From positions 434,001 through 498,000 of the forward strand of contig NZ_UUON01000001.1 in the NCBI RefSeq assembly GCF_900590885.1: a DNA stretch of 64,000 nucleotides. Direction: 5' to 3'. Numbering within the stretch: the first letter of the stretch is position 1; each line of letters starts with the position of its first letter. Origin of the DNA: Pseudomonas viridiflava (GTDB lineage Bacteria; Pseudomonadota; Gammaproteobacteria; Pseudomonadales; Pseudomonadaceae). Below the pieces are notes generated by a model, which did not search any database, was not told the DNA's origin, and saw nothing but the letters and a program-made list of their open reading frames with translations. The position numbers were made by a program, and so were the translations under genes. Positions 44,778-53,790 of this stretch are shown in pieces.

Positions 44778-45754
44778 CGCAGTTGGCCTGCGTCATCCGC
44801 GAATACTCGCTGTTCCAGGCGGTTTTGCAGGTGATCAAGCGCTTGCGCGACGCCCATCCGCTGCTGGATGCCGACGCGCTTTACGACCGGTTGGAGTTTC
44901 AGGCCAATCCGGGTCTTGGTTTCCCGGGTCACGATATCGACCGGGTGGAGTTTTTTGTTGAACACGATCAATTGCGCGCGCGTCTTCGCCTCAACGTGCT
45001 GGGCCTATGTGGTGCCGGATCTCCATTGCCGGCGTTTTATGGCGAGCAGGCGTTTGCCGAAGGTATAGGCGGCAATACCACCCGGGACTTCCTGGACCTG
45101 TTTCACCATCGACTGCAGCGGCTGATGCTGCCGATATGGCGCAAATACCGCTACCGGGTGTGTTTCCAGGCCGGGGCCCGGGATGTGTTTTCCGATCAGA
45201 TGTTCGCGTTGATCGGGTTGCGGGGGCGGCCAATCCGCACTGCTGCGCAATTGGACTGCAAGCGGCTGTTGCCCTATCTGGGGTTGCTGGGCCTTCGGGC
45301 GCATTCGGCAGCCTTGATCGAAAAGGTGTTGCGTTACTACTTCACGTACAACCGCCTGTTTGTCGAGCAATGCGTGGAGCGCAGGGTCGTCATTGCCGAA
45401 CCGCAGCGAAATCGCCTGGGCGTTGCCAACAGTGTGCTTGGCCAGGACCAGGTACTCGGTCGCCAGGTCGGCGACCGCAGCGGCAAGTTCAGGGTGCATG
45501 TGCAGGGCCTGAGCTGGCAACGGTTTCACCGGTTTCTGCCCACCGGCACGGACTACCCGCCGCTGTGTTCATTGGTGCGGCTGACGGTGCGTGACCCTTT
45601 GGAATTTGATCTGCGCCTGGTGCTGGACCCGGCGCAGATCAAGCCCTTGCATATCGGCGCCGGCAACGTCTGCCGCCTCGGCTGGACCAGTTGGCTGGCG
45701 CATGAGTGCGCTGACGGCGTGGTCATTGTGGCCAGCAACGCTCATGAGAGATGA
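44741..45754 (+). CDS. tssG: T6SS baseplate protein TssG
   Basis: A 337-residue VasB/ImpH homologue with ECFs typical of the family: NPGLGFPGHDI, FFVEHDQLRARLRLNVLGLCGAGSPLP and a central NTTRDFLDLFHHRL. AAGGAG lies ten bases before ATG 44741, inside the end of tssF. TssG dimerises with TssF in the baseplate wedge. The clpV gene starts six bases after it ends. Confidence 0.94.
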   Translation: MATSDRPAAPALTQLACVIREYSLFQAVLQVIKRLRDAHPLLDADALYDRLEFQANPGLGFPGHDIDRVEFFVEHDQLRARLRLNVLGLCGAGSPLPAFYGEQAFAEGIGGNTTRDFLDLFHHRLQRLMLPIWRKYRYRVCFQAGARDVFSDQMFALIGLRGRPIRTAAQLDCKRLLPYLGLLGLRAHSAALIEKVLRYYFTYNRLFVEQCVERRVVIAEPQRNRLGVANSVLGQDQVLGRQVGDRSGKFRVHVQGLSWQRFHRFLPTGTDYPPLCSLVRLTVRDPLEFDLRLVLDPAQIKPLHIGAGNVCRLGWTSWLAHECADGVVIVASNAHER

Positions 45755-45760
45755 ATCGTT

Positions 45761-48193
45761 ATGATGAATGTGGATCTGCAACAACTGATCCAGACGTTGA
45801 CCGTCCAGGCGCGTCGAGATCTTGAACGCTCTGCCGAGCGCTGTGTGACCCGGGGCGGTAGGGAAGTCCTGGTCGAAGACCTGGTGCTGGCCTTGCTCGA
45901 ACACCACGACGGCCTGCTGGTGCGGGCACTGGCAGACGCGGGCGTCGAGGCGGGTGAGCTGCAAGCTGTATTGCAGCCCAAGGGCGAGGCGAGCGAGTCG
46001 CGCAATCCGGTGTTTTCCCAGGCGCTTGTGCAATGGCTGCAACAAGCGTTGATGGTTGCCCATCTTGAGCTGAAGCAAACCGAGGTTGATCACGGCGCAC
46101 TTTTGCTGGCGCTGTTGCGTCATCCGTTGCACCACGCAGGCAGTGGTTATCAGGGGGTGTTGAGCCGCTTGAACGTGGAGCGCGTGCACGAGTTTTTGTT
46201 GAGTCAGGTGCCCCGGAGTACCCCGGTGGCGAGTGGCGAATCGTTGCTGGAGCGCTTTACTCATGACCTGACCCGCCAGGCCCATGAAGGACGTATCGAC
46301 CCGGTGTTGTGCCGCGATGGGGAGATCCGCCAACTGATCGACATACTCGTACGCCGTCGCAAGAATAATCCGATTCTGGTCGGCGAAGCCGGCGTGGGTA
46401 AAACCGCGGTAGTGGAAGGGCTTGCCCTGCTTATTGCTGGTGCACAGGTACCCGAACCGCTCAAGGACGTCCGCCTCCTGACCCTGGATATGGGCCTGCT
46501 GCAGGCCGGAGCGAGCATCAAGGGCGAATTCGAACGGCGCCTCAAAGGCGTGATCGATGAGGTCAAGCTATCTGCAAAACCGGTGATCCTGTTTATCGAC
46601 GAGGCACATACGTTGGTGGGGGCGGGTGCCCAGGCGGGCGCATCCGATGCTGCCAACCTGCTCAAGCCCGCCCTGGCTCGCGGCGAGTTGCGCACCATCG
46701 CCGCCACCACGTGGTCCGAATACAAGAAATACTTCGAAAAAGACCCCGCATTGGCGCGGCGTTTCCAGCCGGTGAAGGTGCCCGAGCCCAGCGTTGAACA
46801 AGCGGTATCGATCCTGCGCGGGCTGGTGGCGGTGTATGAGCGCAGCCATGGCGTGTATGTGCGTGACGATGCGGTCGTTGCCGCGGCGCAGATGAGCGCC
46901 CGTTACCTCGCCGGGCGGCAGTTGCCCGACAAGGCAGTGGACGTGCTGGATACCGCCTGCGCACGTGTGCGAACTAACCGAGATACACCGCCCGAGGCGT
47001 TGCAACGGCTGCATGCCGAACAGGCGGAGGGCGCGCGTCAGTGCCAGGCCTTGACTCGTGATCGGGACGCCGGGCTACCGGCGGATGCGCCCGCCTTGCA
47101 CGCGTTGAGCCTGCGCATGGCTGCGGTTGAGGGCGAGCGTCAGGTCCTGGAGCAACGCTGGCTTGAACAGCGCGCGGTGGAACAGCCTGTGTGCCCGCGC
47201 CTGGTGGCGGAGGTCATCAGCGGCTGGACCGGTATCCCGGTTGAACAGCTGGCCCTTGAGCGCAGTGAACGGGTGCTGGGTTTTGCCGATGCGCTGCGCT
47301 TGCGCATCCTTGGGCAGGAGCAGGCGGTGCAAGCTCTTGATCGCAACCTGCGCGCGGTCGCCAGTGGGCTCAACAAGGCCGATGCCCCAGTCGGCGTATT
47401 TCTGCTGGTGGGCCCAAGTGGCGTGGGCAAGACCGAGACAGCCCTTGCCCTCGGTGACCTGCTGTACGGCGGCGAGCGGTTTGTCACCACCCTCAACATG
47501 TCGGAGTTCCAGGAAAAACACGCGCTGTCCCGGTTGATTGGCGCCCCACCCGGTTATATCGGCTATGGCGAGGGCGGGGTGCTGACAGAGGCCGTACGCC
47601 AACGTCCGTATTCGGTGGTACTGCTCGACGAGGTCGAGAAGGCCGATCCGGAAGTGTTGAACCTGTTCTATCAGATTTTCGACAAGGGCCTGGCCAACGA
47701 TGGGGAAGGGCGGGAAATCGACTTTCGCAACACGCTGATCCTGATGACCTCCAACCTCGGCAGCGAGCGCATCGGCGAACTCTGCGCAGGCGCGAGGCGA
47801 CCGGCTGTGCAGCTGCTGCAGGAGGCAATCCACCCACTGCTGCGCGACCATTTCAAGCCGGCACTGCTGGCGCGGATGCGAGTGGTACCGTATTACCCGA
47901 TCACCGGTGAAATCCTGCATGGGATGGCCAGGCTCAAGCTGGAACGCCTCGGGCAACGGTTGCTGTTACGCAAGCTTGCGTTCAGCTACAGCCCCGAGCT
48001 GGTTGTGCACATGGCCGAGCGCTGTGCGCACAGTGACAGCGGCGCCCGCTACATCGATCAGTGGATCGAGACCCACTTGCTGGCGCAGTTGGCGGACCGG
48101 CTGCTGGATGCCATGGCCAGCGGCGAGTCGCTGTCGCAGGTACATGCCGGCCTCGATGGCAACGGCGATCCCACCTGTGAGTTCAGCCAATGA
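45761..48193 (+). CDS. tssH: T6SS sheath-recycling ATPase TssH (ClpV)
   Basis: An 810-residue AAA+ protein. The N-terminal Clp-N domain (about 1-150) binds contracted sheath. AAA1 has GEAGVGKTAV (about 208) and VILFIDEAHTLVGAG. AAA2 has GPSGVGKTETAL (about 550) and VVLLDEVEKADPEV. The middle domain is shorter than in ClpB, as usual in ClpV. It unfolds spent TssBC sheath with ATP. The total is a little shorter than many ClpV proteins. A second ATG lies at 45764. The stop overlaps the next start (ATGA). Confidence 0.95.
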   Translation: MMNVDLQQLIQTLTVQARRDLERSAERCVTRGGREVLVEDLVLALLEHHDGLLVRALADAGVEAGELQAVLQPKGEASESRNPVFSQALVQWLQQALMVAHLELKQTEVDHGALLLALLRHPLHHAGSGYQGVLSRLNVERVHEFLLSQVPRSTPVASGESLLERFTHDLTRQAHEGRIDPVLCRDGEIRQLIDILVRRRKNNPILVGEAGVGKTAVVEGLALLIAGAQVPEPLKDVRLLTLDMGLLQAGASIKGEFERRLKGVIDEVKLSAKPVILFIDEAHTLVGAGAQAGASDAANLLKPALARGELRTIAATTWSEYKKYFEKDPALARRFQPVKVPEPSVEQAVSILRGLVAVYERSHGVYVRDDAVVAAAQMSARYLAGRQLPDKAVDVLDTACARVRTNRDTPPEALQRLHAEQAEGARQCQALTRDRDAGLPADAPALHALSLRMAAVEGERQVLEQRWLEQRAVEQPVCPRLVAEVISGWTGIPVEQLALERSERVLGFADALRLRILGQEQAVQALDRNLRAVASGLNKADAPVGVFLLVGPSGVGKTETALALGDLLYGGERFVTTLNMSEFQEKHALSRLIGAPPGYIGYGEGGVLTEAVRQRPYSVVLLDEVEKADPEVLNLFYQIFDKGLANDGEGREIDFRNTLILMTSNLGSERIGELCAGARRPAVQLLQEAIHPLLRDHFKPALLARMRVVPYYPITGEILHGMARLKLERLGQRLLLRKLAFSYSPELVVHMAERCAHSDSGARYIDQWIETHLLAQLADRLLDAMASGESLSQVHAGLDGNGDPTCEFSQ

Positions 48194-49722
48194 CGGATAA
48201 CCTGTTTACCCCGTTGCCCCATCCGCTGGCTTACGCGGATGCGTTGCTGGGCTGGTTCACCCGCCTGGGCGCCGAGGACGAGGCAGGTGCTGTGCCGCCG
48301 CTGTGTGTGGCAGCGGTGGCGCAATTGAGCCAGTGCGAACTCAGCCAGTTGTATCGGTGCGATGCGGCCACAGGCCGACTCGACCGGATTGCCCAGTTCC
48401 TGCCTGAGACTCAGCCGGTCGGCGAGCCGGTGGCAGGCGCGGACTTCCAGCATGAGCAGATGTTGCACTATGTCCTCGCCCATCGCAGCGCCCTCAGCCT
48501 GGATGACCTGGAGAACAGCCCTTATGAATGCGGTTTTCTGCCAGCAATGGCCAAGCCTTGGCGCTCGTTGTCGTGCGTGCCGTTGTTCAACCGGCAAAAG
48601 ACCCTCGCGGGGGTTTTGCTGCTTGCCAGCCAGCGCCCCAAACCCTTGCAGGACTACGCCGCTTCCCTGGCCCGGTTGGGCAGCTTTGCCTTGACTCAGC
48701 TGGCGTTGTTGGGAGGTATGCGCCCCGCTCACAGCAGCGTCGAGCCTTTGTGCGGCGCGCCGGTCAGCCGTGCGGCATTTGGGTTGATCGGCAGCAGCAC
48801 GGCCATGGACGAAACCTACCGCCTGATCAGCAAGATCCTCAATACCCCTTACACCGTGCTGCTGCGCGGCGAGACGGGTACCGGCAAGGAAGTGGTGGCG
48901 CGGGCGATCCATACCGCAGGGCCGCGCAGCGCCAAGGCCTTCGTGGTGCAAAACTGTGCAGCCTTCCCCGAAGGGTTGCTGGAAAGCGAATTGTTCGGCT
49001 ATCGCAAAGGTGCATTCACCGGTGCCGAACGCAACCATGCCGGGCTGTTCGATGCTGCTCACGGCGGTACGTTGCTGCTGGACGAAATTGGCGATATGCC
49101 GCTGTCGCTGCAGGCCAAGTTGCTACGGGTTTTGCAGGAAGGTGAAATTCGTCCGTTGGGCGCCAGTACGGCGCACAAGGTCGACGTACGCATTATCGCT
49201 GCGACCCACCGCGACCTGGCCGCAATGGTGGCCCAGGGCAGTTTCCGCGAAGACCTTTATTACCGCCTGGCGCAATTCCCCATTGAGCTTCCGGCCTTGC
49301 GCGAGCGCGACGGCGATGTGTTGTTGCTGGCGCGGCATTTTGCTCAGGAGGCTTGTGTGGCCCTGGGCCGCGTACCGGTGGGCTGGTCCAGTGCGGCGTT
49401 GGATCAACTCTCGAGCCATGGTTTCCCCGGCAATGTGCGCGAACTCAAGTGCCTGGTGGAGCGGGCTGTCCTGCTCTGCGATGACGCGCTGATCCTGCCG
49501 GTGCACCTCTCGTTGGCGCCGGCGCCCGCCACTGAAGCGGTCGATGCCACCTTGCGGCAACGCCTGGAGCGGGTGGAGCGGGTGTTCCTGATCGACTGCC
49601 TGCACAAGAACCGTGGCAATCGAACCCGCACCGCGCGTGAGTTGGGCGTTGCGCGCCGCACGCTGCTCTACCGCCTGTCGCACTTAAAGATCCCCCTTGG
49701 CGATGTTCGCGAGGGGGGCTGA
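48190..49722 (+). CDS. Sigma-54-dependent activator of the T6SS (Sfa/VasH type)
   Basis: A 510-residue bacterial enhancer-binding protein. A GAF-like sensor region (about residues 1-190) precedes the AAA+ domain, with Walker A GETGTGKE (about 226), the sigma-54-contacting GAFTGA (about 274) and Walker B GGTLLLDEIGD. The Fis-type helix-turn-helix lies at the end (RTARELGVARRTLLYRL). It corresponds to sfa2 of P. aeruginosa HSI-II. It probably activates hcp and possibly other T6SS promoters with RpoN; candidates are listed at 38589 and 38858. Confidence 0.92.
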   Translation: MTDNLFTPLPHPLAYADALLGWFTRLGAEDEAGAVPPLCVAAVAQLSQCELSQLYRCDAATGRLDRIAQFLPETQPVGEPVAGADFQHEQMLHYVLAHRSALSLDDLENSPYECGFLPAMAKPWRSLSCVPLFNRQKTLAGVLLLASQRPKPLQDYAASLARLGSFALTQLALLGGMRPAHSSVEPLCGAPVSRAAFGLIGSSTAMDETYRLISKILNTPYTVLLRGETGTGKEVVARAIHTAGPRSAKAFVVQNCAAFPEGLLESELFGYRKGAFTGAERNHAGLFDAAHGGTLLLDEIGDMPLSLQAKLLRVLQEGEIRPLGASTAHKVDVRIIAATHRDLAAMVAQGSFREDLYYRLAQFPIELPALRERDGDVLLLARHFAQEACVALGRVPVGWSSAALDQLSSHGFPGNVRELKCLVERAVLLCDDALILPVHLSLAPAPATEAVDATLRQRLERVERVFLIDCLHKNRGNRTRTARELGVARRTLLYRLSHLKIPLGDVREGG

Positions 49723-49764
49723 ATGACGCGCGCGTGGACACCTTATTTTCCTGGGAGATACCTG

Positions 49765-49896
49765 ATGTTTTTTCGTCCGTGGCACGCCGTGCTGCTTGTG
49801 CTGTGTTTGCTGGGTGGCTGTAACGCCAATTACGTGTTTGATGATGCTGACTACCGACCCTTGGGTGACCCCCAGGCGCCCCGTCGCGGCCAGTGA
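49765..49896 (+). CDS. 43-residue T6SS-linked lipoprotein (OrfX-like)
   Basis: This tiny gene starts at ATG 49765, with GGGAG upstream, and encodes 43 residues. The signal MFFRPWHAVLLVLCLLGGC ends in a good lipobox. The mature part is about 25 residues, rich in Asp, Pro and Arg (NANYVFDDADYRPLGDPQAP and a short tail). It fills the place of orfX (PA1664) between sfa2 and fha2 in P. aeruginosa HSI-II. Its function is unknown. The tagH gene starts 17 bases after its stop. Confidence 0.75.
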   Translation: MFFRPWHAVLLVLCLLGGCNANYVFDDADYRPLGDPQAPRRGQ

Positions 49897-49912
49897 ACAG
49901 GGGAGCCCTGCG

Positions 49913-51085
49913 ATGCAATTAATCTTTGAAGTGTGTGACTGCGCGCCTGGTGAGCCATCGGCGCGCAAGGTCTTTGATGGCGTCGGCGGCGTCATCGGCC
50001 GTGGGATGGGGTGTGACTGGATCATCCCCGATCCCCGGCGCCTGGTTTCCAGCCACCATGGCCTGGTCAGCTACCGGGACGGCCGCTACTTTCTGACCGA
50101 TATCAGCAGCAATGGCATTGGTGTCTCAGGCACTGCGGAACGCCTGCGTAAAGGCCAGGCCCGCTTGATCAGTGACGGTGAGGTGTACCAACTCGGTTCG
50201 ATGGATATCCGTGCCCGAGTGTTGACGCATGAGCGGCATCGATTCGCCCCCGGTGACACGATTCCCGATGATGCATTTCTGGGGCTTGACCCCCTTGAGG
50301 CACTGGATCGCGAACAACGACGCGGCGAATCATCGCCAGCACTGGACGCGTTGAACACGTCGGCGCATGCGAGCGACCAGTCCCTGTATCACGCGACGGT
50401 GGACCGCGACCATGTGGTCGTCCCGGAGTGGGCCGAGCCGGTCCGCGAGGGGGCGCCTGCTGCTCCCGTCGAGGCTGCGCCGTCAGCCCCCGAAACCTTC
50501 TGGTCACAGTTCGGCGAAGCGCTGGGCATGGGCCTGGACACGTTTGATATGTCGGCTCGCGAAGCCCTGGCGATCAAGGTGGCGGGCCTGTTCAGGCAAA
50601 CCGTCGAAGGTTTGCAGCAAAGCCTTAGAACCCGCGACGAACTGAACAGCGAGGTGGGCCTGGGTTGGAGTACCTCGGCACTCAGCAGCCCGAACCCATT
50701 GAAGGATTGCGTCGATACCCAAGTGGCCTTGACGTCACTGCTGGCGGCCGACGCGTCGGGCCCGCTTTGCGCCGAACGGGCGGTCGCCCAGGCGTGTCGG
50801 GACTTGCAGGTCCATCAACTGGCCCTGATGGTGGCCTGCCGTGCTGCTGTGCGCAGCGCGCTGGCGGCCTTTGCCCCAGGCCATCTGTTGCTCTGCTTCG
50901 AGCGCGAGGGCAAGCCGCGCCGGTTCGCTGGCGACGGTGCCCATTGGCGTGCGTACCAGCGTCACTACCGCCGGTTGAATGACGACGCGTCCCTGAGCGA
51001 GCAGCTGTTACGCGACGATTTTGCCAGAGCCTACGAGGAGCAGGTGCGCCTGGTCTCCACCCTGCACGCCGCCTACCCGGGATGA
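49913..51085 (+). CDS. tagH: T6SS FHA-domain protein TagH (Fha2-like)
   Basis: A 390-residue protein. GGGGAG precedes ATG 49913. The N-terminal FHA domain (about residues 1-95) keeps the phosphothreonine-binding residues in GGVIGRGMGCDW, VSSHHGLV and TDISSNG. The middle is a Pro/Ala-rich linker, and the C-terminal 180 residues are the helical T6SS-specific part. It should recognise the substrate of the kinase at 57926, coupling phosphorylation to T6SS assembly. The stop overlaps the tssJ start. Confidence 0.92.
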   Translation: MQLIFEVCDCAPGEPSARKVFDGVGGVIGRGMGCDWIIPDPRRLVSSHHGLVSYRDGRYFLTDISSNGIGVSGTAERLRKGQARLISDGEVYQLGSMDIRARVLTHERHRFAPGDTIPDDAFLGLDPLEALDREQRRGESSPALDALNTSAHASDQSLYHATVDRDHVVVPEWAEPVREGAPAAPVEAAPSAPETFWSQFGEALGMGLDTFDMSAREALAIKVAGLFRQTVEGLQQSLRTRDELNSEVGLGWSTSALSSPNPLKDCVDTQVALTSLLAADASGPLCAERAVAQACRDLQVHQLALMVACRAAVRSALAAFAPGHLLLCFEREGKPRRFAGDGAHWRAYQRHYRRLNDDASLSEQLLRDDFARAYEEQVRLVSTLHAAYPG

Positions 51086-51576
51086 TGTTCATGTATCGAA
51101 TCACCGTTGCATCAATGCTGGTAGCGCTGGGCCTGTTGGTCGGTTGCAGCAGCCTTTCACCGTTTTCGTCCCTGACCAAGCTGGACCTGACATTGACGGC
51201 CAGTGACGAGGTCAACCCGGACCTGCATGGCCGCCCCTCGCCCGTGGTAGTGCGCCTGCTTGAGCTGCGCCACCCCGTGGCCTTCGAGAACGCCGACTTT
51301 TTCAGCCTCTATGCACGGGCCGAGCAAACGCTGCCCAAGGATTGGGTCAGCAGCGAAGAACTGGAGATGCGCCCCGGCGACCGGCTGGCGTTCAAGCTCA
51401 GTGTCGAACCGCAAAGCCGTTATGTCGGTGTGCTGGCGGCTTACCGCGATCTGCCCCAGGTTCAATGGCGGCTGGTGCTGCCGGTCACCGCCGGGCAGCG
51501 CACACAAGCCAACCTGGTACTGGACCAGACCGGTATTCGCATTGCCGACCCGGACACCCGCAAGGCGGAGGATTGA
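51082..51576 (+). CDS. tssJ: T6SS outer-membrane lipoprotein TssJ
   Basis: A 164-residue lipoprotein with signal MYRITVASMLVALGLLVGC (cysteine about residue 22 from ATG 51082). The mature domain is a transthyretin-like sandwich (VVVRLLELRHPVAFENADFF, GDRLAFKLSVEPQSRYVGVL) typical of TssJ/Lip2. It anchors the TssM periplasmic domain to the outer membrane. Starts at 51082, 51085 and 51091 are all in frame. It overlaps tagH and is followed at once by tssK. Confidence 0.92.
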   Translation: MMFMYRITVASMLVALGLLVGCSSLSPFSSLTKLDLTLTASDEVNPDLHGRPSPVVVRLLELRHPVAFENADFFSLYARAEQTLPKDWVSSEELEMRPGDRLAFKLSVEPQSRYVGVLAAYRDLPQVQWRLVLPVTAGQRTQANLVLDQTGIRIADPDTRKAED

Positions 51577-51577
51577 A

Positions 51578-52906
51578 ATGCAAGCCCATAACGTCATCTG
51601 GCAGGAAGGCATGCTGTTGCGCCCCCAGCACTTGCAGCACAACGACCGCTACTACCATCAGCAACTCAACCGCAGTCGCCTTCTGGGCAGCGATGCCTGG
51701 GGGTTTCTGACCCTTGAAGTCGACGTGCAGTACCTCAACCTGGGTAAGGTGGTGGTCACCCAGGCCAGCGGCGTGTTACCGGACGGCAGCCTGTTCGAGC
51801 TGAGCGGCGCGATGGAGCCGCTGGTGCTGCAGGTACCCGTTAACGCCGGGGGGCAGGCCGTCTACCTGGTATTGCCGTTGGCCACCGAGCATCAGGTTGA
51901 AGCGCGCCGGCCGGAACAGAGCGACGTGCTCGCGCGCTATGTGGCGTATGAAACCGAAATTGGCGATTCCAACGCTGGTGCCGACTCCCGTTGCCAGGTC
52001 AACTGCGCGCGCCCGGATCTACGCTTGGTAGTGGGCGAGCATCCCAATGACCCCTACTACGTGAAACTGCAGCTTGCCCAGGTGCTGGAGTCGACCCGTG
52101 AAGGCGGGGTGAAGCTGGATTCGGATTTCGTGCCGACGTTTATCTACCTCCAGGGTTCGGGGTATGTGTCGTCGTGTGTCAAGGAAGTGACCAGCCTGCT
52201 GGCCACCCGTGGCGATGCGATTGCCGCGCGCATCCAAGGCACCGGCACGTCTGCTGGGGCGCAGGTCGGCGACCTGCTGATGCTGCAACTGATCAACCGT
52301 GTCGAACTGACGTTGCGTCACTACCTGAGCCAGGCCCAGGTGCGCCCGGAAGCCGTGTTTCGGGCGCTGCTGTCGGTGCTCGGCGAATTGTCGACGTTCG
52401 CCACCGACAACAAACGCGCGCAACTTGCGGTGCATTACCAGCATGGTGATCAGGGCGCGAGCTTTCGCGGGTTGATGGGCGGCATTCGCACCGTGCTGTC
52501 GTTGGTGCTGGAGCAGCACGCCATTGAATTGCCGCTGCAGCAGCGCCAGTACGGCGTGCTGGTCTGCCCGGTAAGTGATCTGAAACTGCTCGGAGCGGCG
52601 ACGTTCATTCTCGCAGCAACCGCGCAGTGTGACTCCGAAGAGCTGCGCCATCGCCTGCCGGCGCATCTCAAGATCGGCACCGTGGAGCGCATCCGCGAGC
52701 TGGTCAACCTGCATCTCGCGGGTATCAGGGTCAAGCCACTGCCGGTGGCGCCGCGACAGATTCCATTCCACGCCGGCAAAACCTATTTCATGCTCGAACT
52801 CAGTGCCCGTGACATCACGCAGCTGGAGCAATCGGGTGGTTTTGCCTTCCATGCCAGCGGCCAATTTGCCGAGCTGCAACTCAACTTCTGGGCTATCAGG
52901 AACTGA
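51578..52906 (+). CDS. tssK: T6SS baseplate-to-membrane adaptor TssK
   Basis: A 442-residue protein starting MQAHNVIWQEGMLLRPQHLQ, the very conserved TssK opening (WxEGMxLxPQHxQ). It continues with RYYHQQLNRSRLLGSDAWGF. TssK trimers link the TssEFG baseplate to the TssLM membrane complex. ATG 51578 overlaps the end of tssJ by a base or less. Length is standard. Confidence 0.95.
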   Translation: MQAHNVIWQEGMLLRPQHLQHNDRYYHQQLNRSRLLGSDAWGFLTLEVDVQYLNLGKVVVTQASGVLPDGSLFELSGAMEPLVLQVPVNAGGQAVYLVLPLATEHQVEARRPEQSDVLARYVAYETEIGDSNAGADSRCQVNCARPDLRLVVGEHPNDPYYVKLQLAQVLESTREGGVKLDSDFVPTFIYLQGSGYVSSCVKEVTSLLATRGDAIAARIQGTGTSAGAQVGDLLMLQLINRVELTLRHYLSQAQVRPEAVFRALLSVLGELSTFATDNKRAQLAVHYQHGDQGASFRGLMGGIRTVLSLVLEQHAIELPLQQRQYGVLVCPVSDLKLLGAATFILAATAQCDSEELRHRLPAHLKIGTVERIRELVNLHLAGIRVKPLPVAPRQIPFHAGKTYFMLELSARDITQLEQSGGFAFHASGQFAELQLNFWAIRN

Positions 52907-52911
52907 ACGCC

Positions 52912-53775
52912 ATGACCATGGACAGTGAATACGCGCAGGACGAGAAAACCGTGCTGCTTGACCGTGACGGGTTCGCCCCGGCGCAGGGCGCGGTGACTGA
53001 CTTCCCGTCGCCGCCGCGGTTCGAGCAGCTGGAAGACCGCATGATCTACACCGCCCGATTGCAGGGCGCGCACAGCTTCAACATGGGCCCCAACATCCTG
53101 GTGGCGGCGGCCTGGGAACTCTTGTCGCAGGTGGTCCAGCTCAAGGCCAGTTCCGGTCGTGAAAACCTGCAGGCGCTCAATGACCGGTTGTCATCCGGCA
53201 TTACCACATTTGAAGCCCAGGCCCAGCACCAGGGGGCCGAGGCGGGGCAGGTGATATCGGCGCGTTACGTGTTGTGCAGCGTGATTGACGAGGCAGTGGT
53301 GACCACGGCGTGGGGCAGTCGCAGCGATTGGCCCAGGACCAGCCTGTTGAGCCGCTTTCACAACGAGACCTTTGGCGGCGAAAAGGTCTTCCAGTTGCTG
53401 GAGCGTCTGTCCCGCGATCCCGTCAAACACGTGGCCATGCTGGAGCTGATGTACCTGTGCCTGGCGATGGGGTTTGAAGGCAAATACCGCGTCATGGAGC
53501 GCGGCGGGGTGCAACTCGAAGGGGTACGCGATGCCTTGTACCGACAGATCAGGCATGTGCGCGGCGATCGGCTGTCGATGACTGCGCCACCAGGCCCGGG
53601 CAAGACGCGGCGTACCCGCATACGCAATCTTTCCGTCACGTGGGTGGTCATTCTCGGACTGGCCTGTGTGCTGGCGATTTACTCAGGGTTTGCGTGGGTA
53701 TTGAGCAACGAGCGCATGACGGTGCTGCAACCTTTTCAACCTTTGGCGTCGGACCAGGCTCAGACGCCCTTGTAA
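52912..53775 (+). CDS. tssL: T6SS inner-membrane protein TssL (DotU/IcmH family)
   Basis: A 287-residue tail-anchored protein. The cytoplasmic DotU domain shows YVLCSVIDEAVVTTAWG, then SLLSRFHNETFGGEKVFQLL and LELMYLCLAMGFEGKYR. One membrane helix (VVILGLACVLAIYSGFAWVL) lies near the C-terminus. There is no OmpA-type peptidoglycan-binding extension. It pairs with TssM. ATG 52918 is an alternative start. It follows tssK by five bases. Confidence 0.94.
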   Translation: MTMDSEYAQDEKTVLLDRDGFAPAQGAVTDFPSPPRFEQLEDRMIYTARLQGAHSFNMGPNILVAAAWELLSQVVQLKASSGRENLQALNDRLSSGITTFEAQAQHQGAEAGQVISARYVLCSVIDEAVVTTAWGSRSDWPRTSLLSRFHNETFGGEKVFQLLERLSRDPVKHVAMLELMYLCLAMGFEGKYRVMERGGVQLEGVRDALYRQIRHVRGDRLSMTAPPGPGKTRRTRIRNLSVTWVVILGLACVLAIYSGFAWVLSNERMTVLQPFQPLASDQAQTPL

Positions 53776-53790
53776 CGCTGGGAGCAATGA

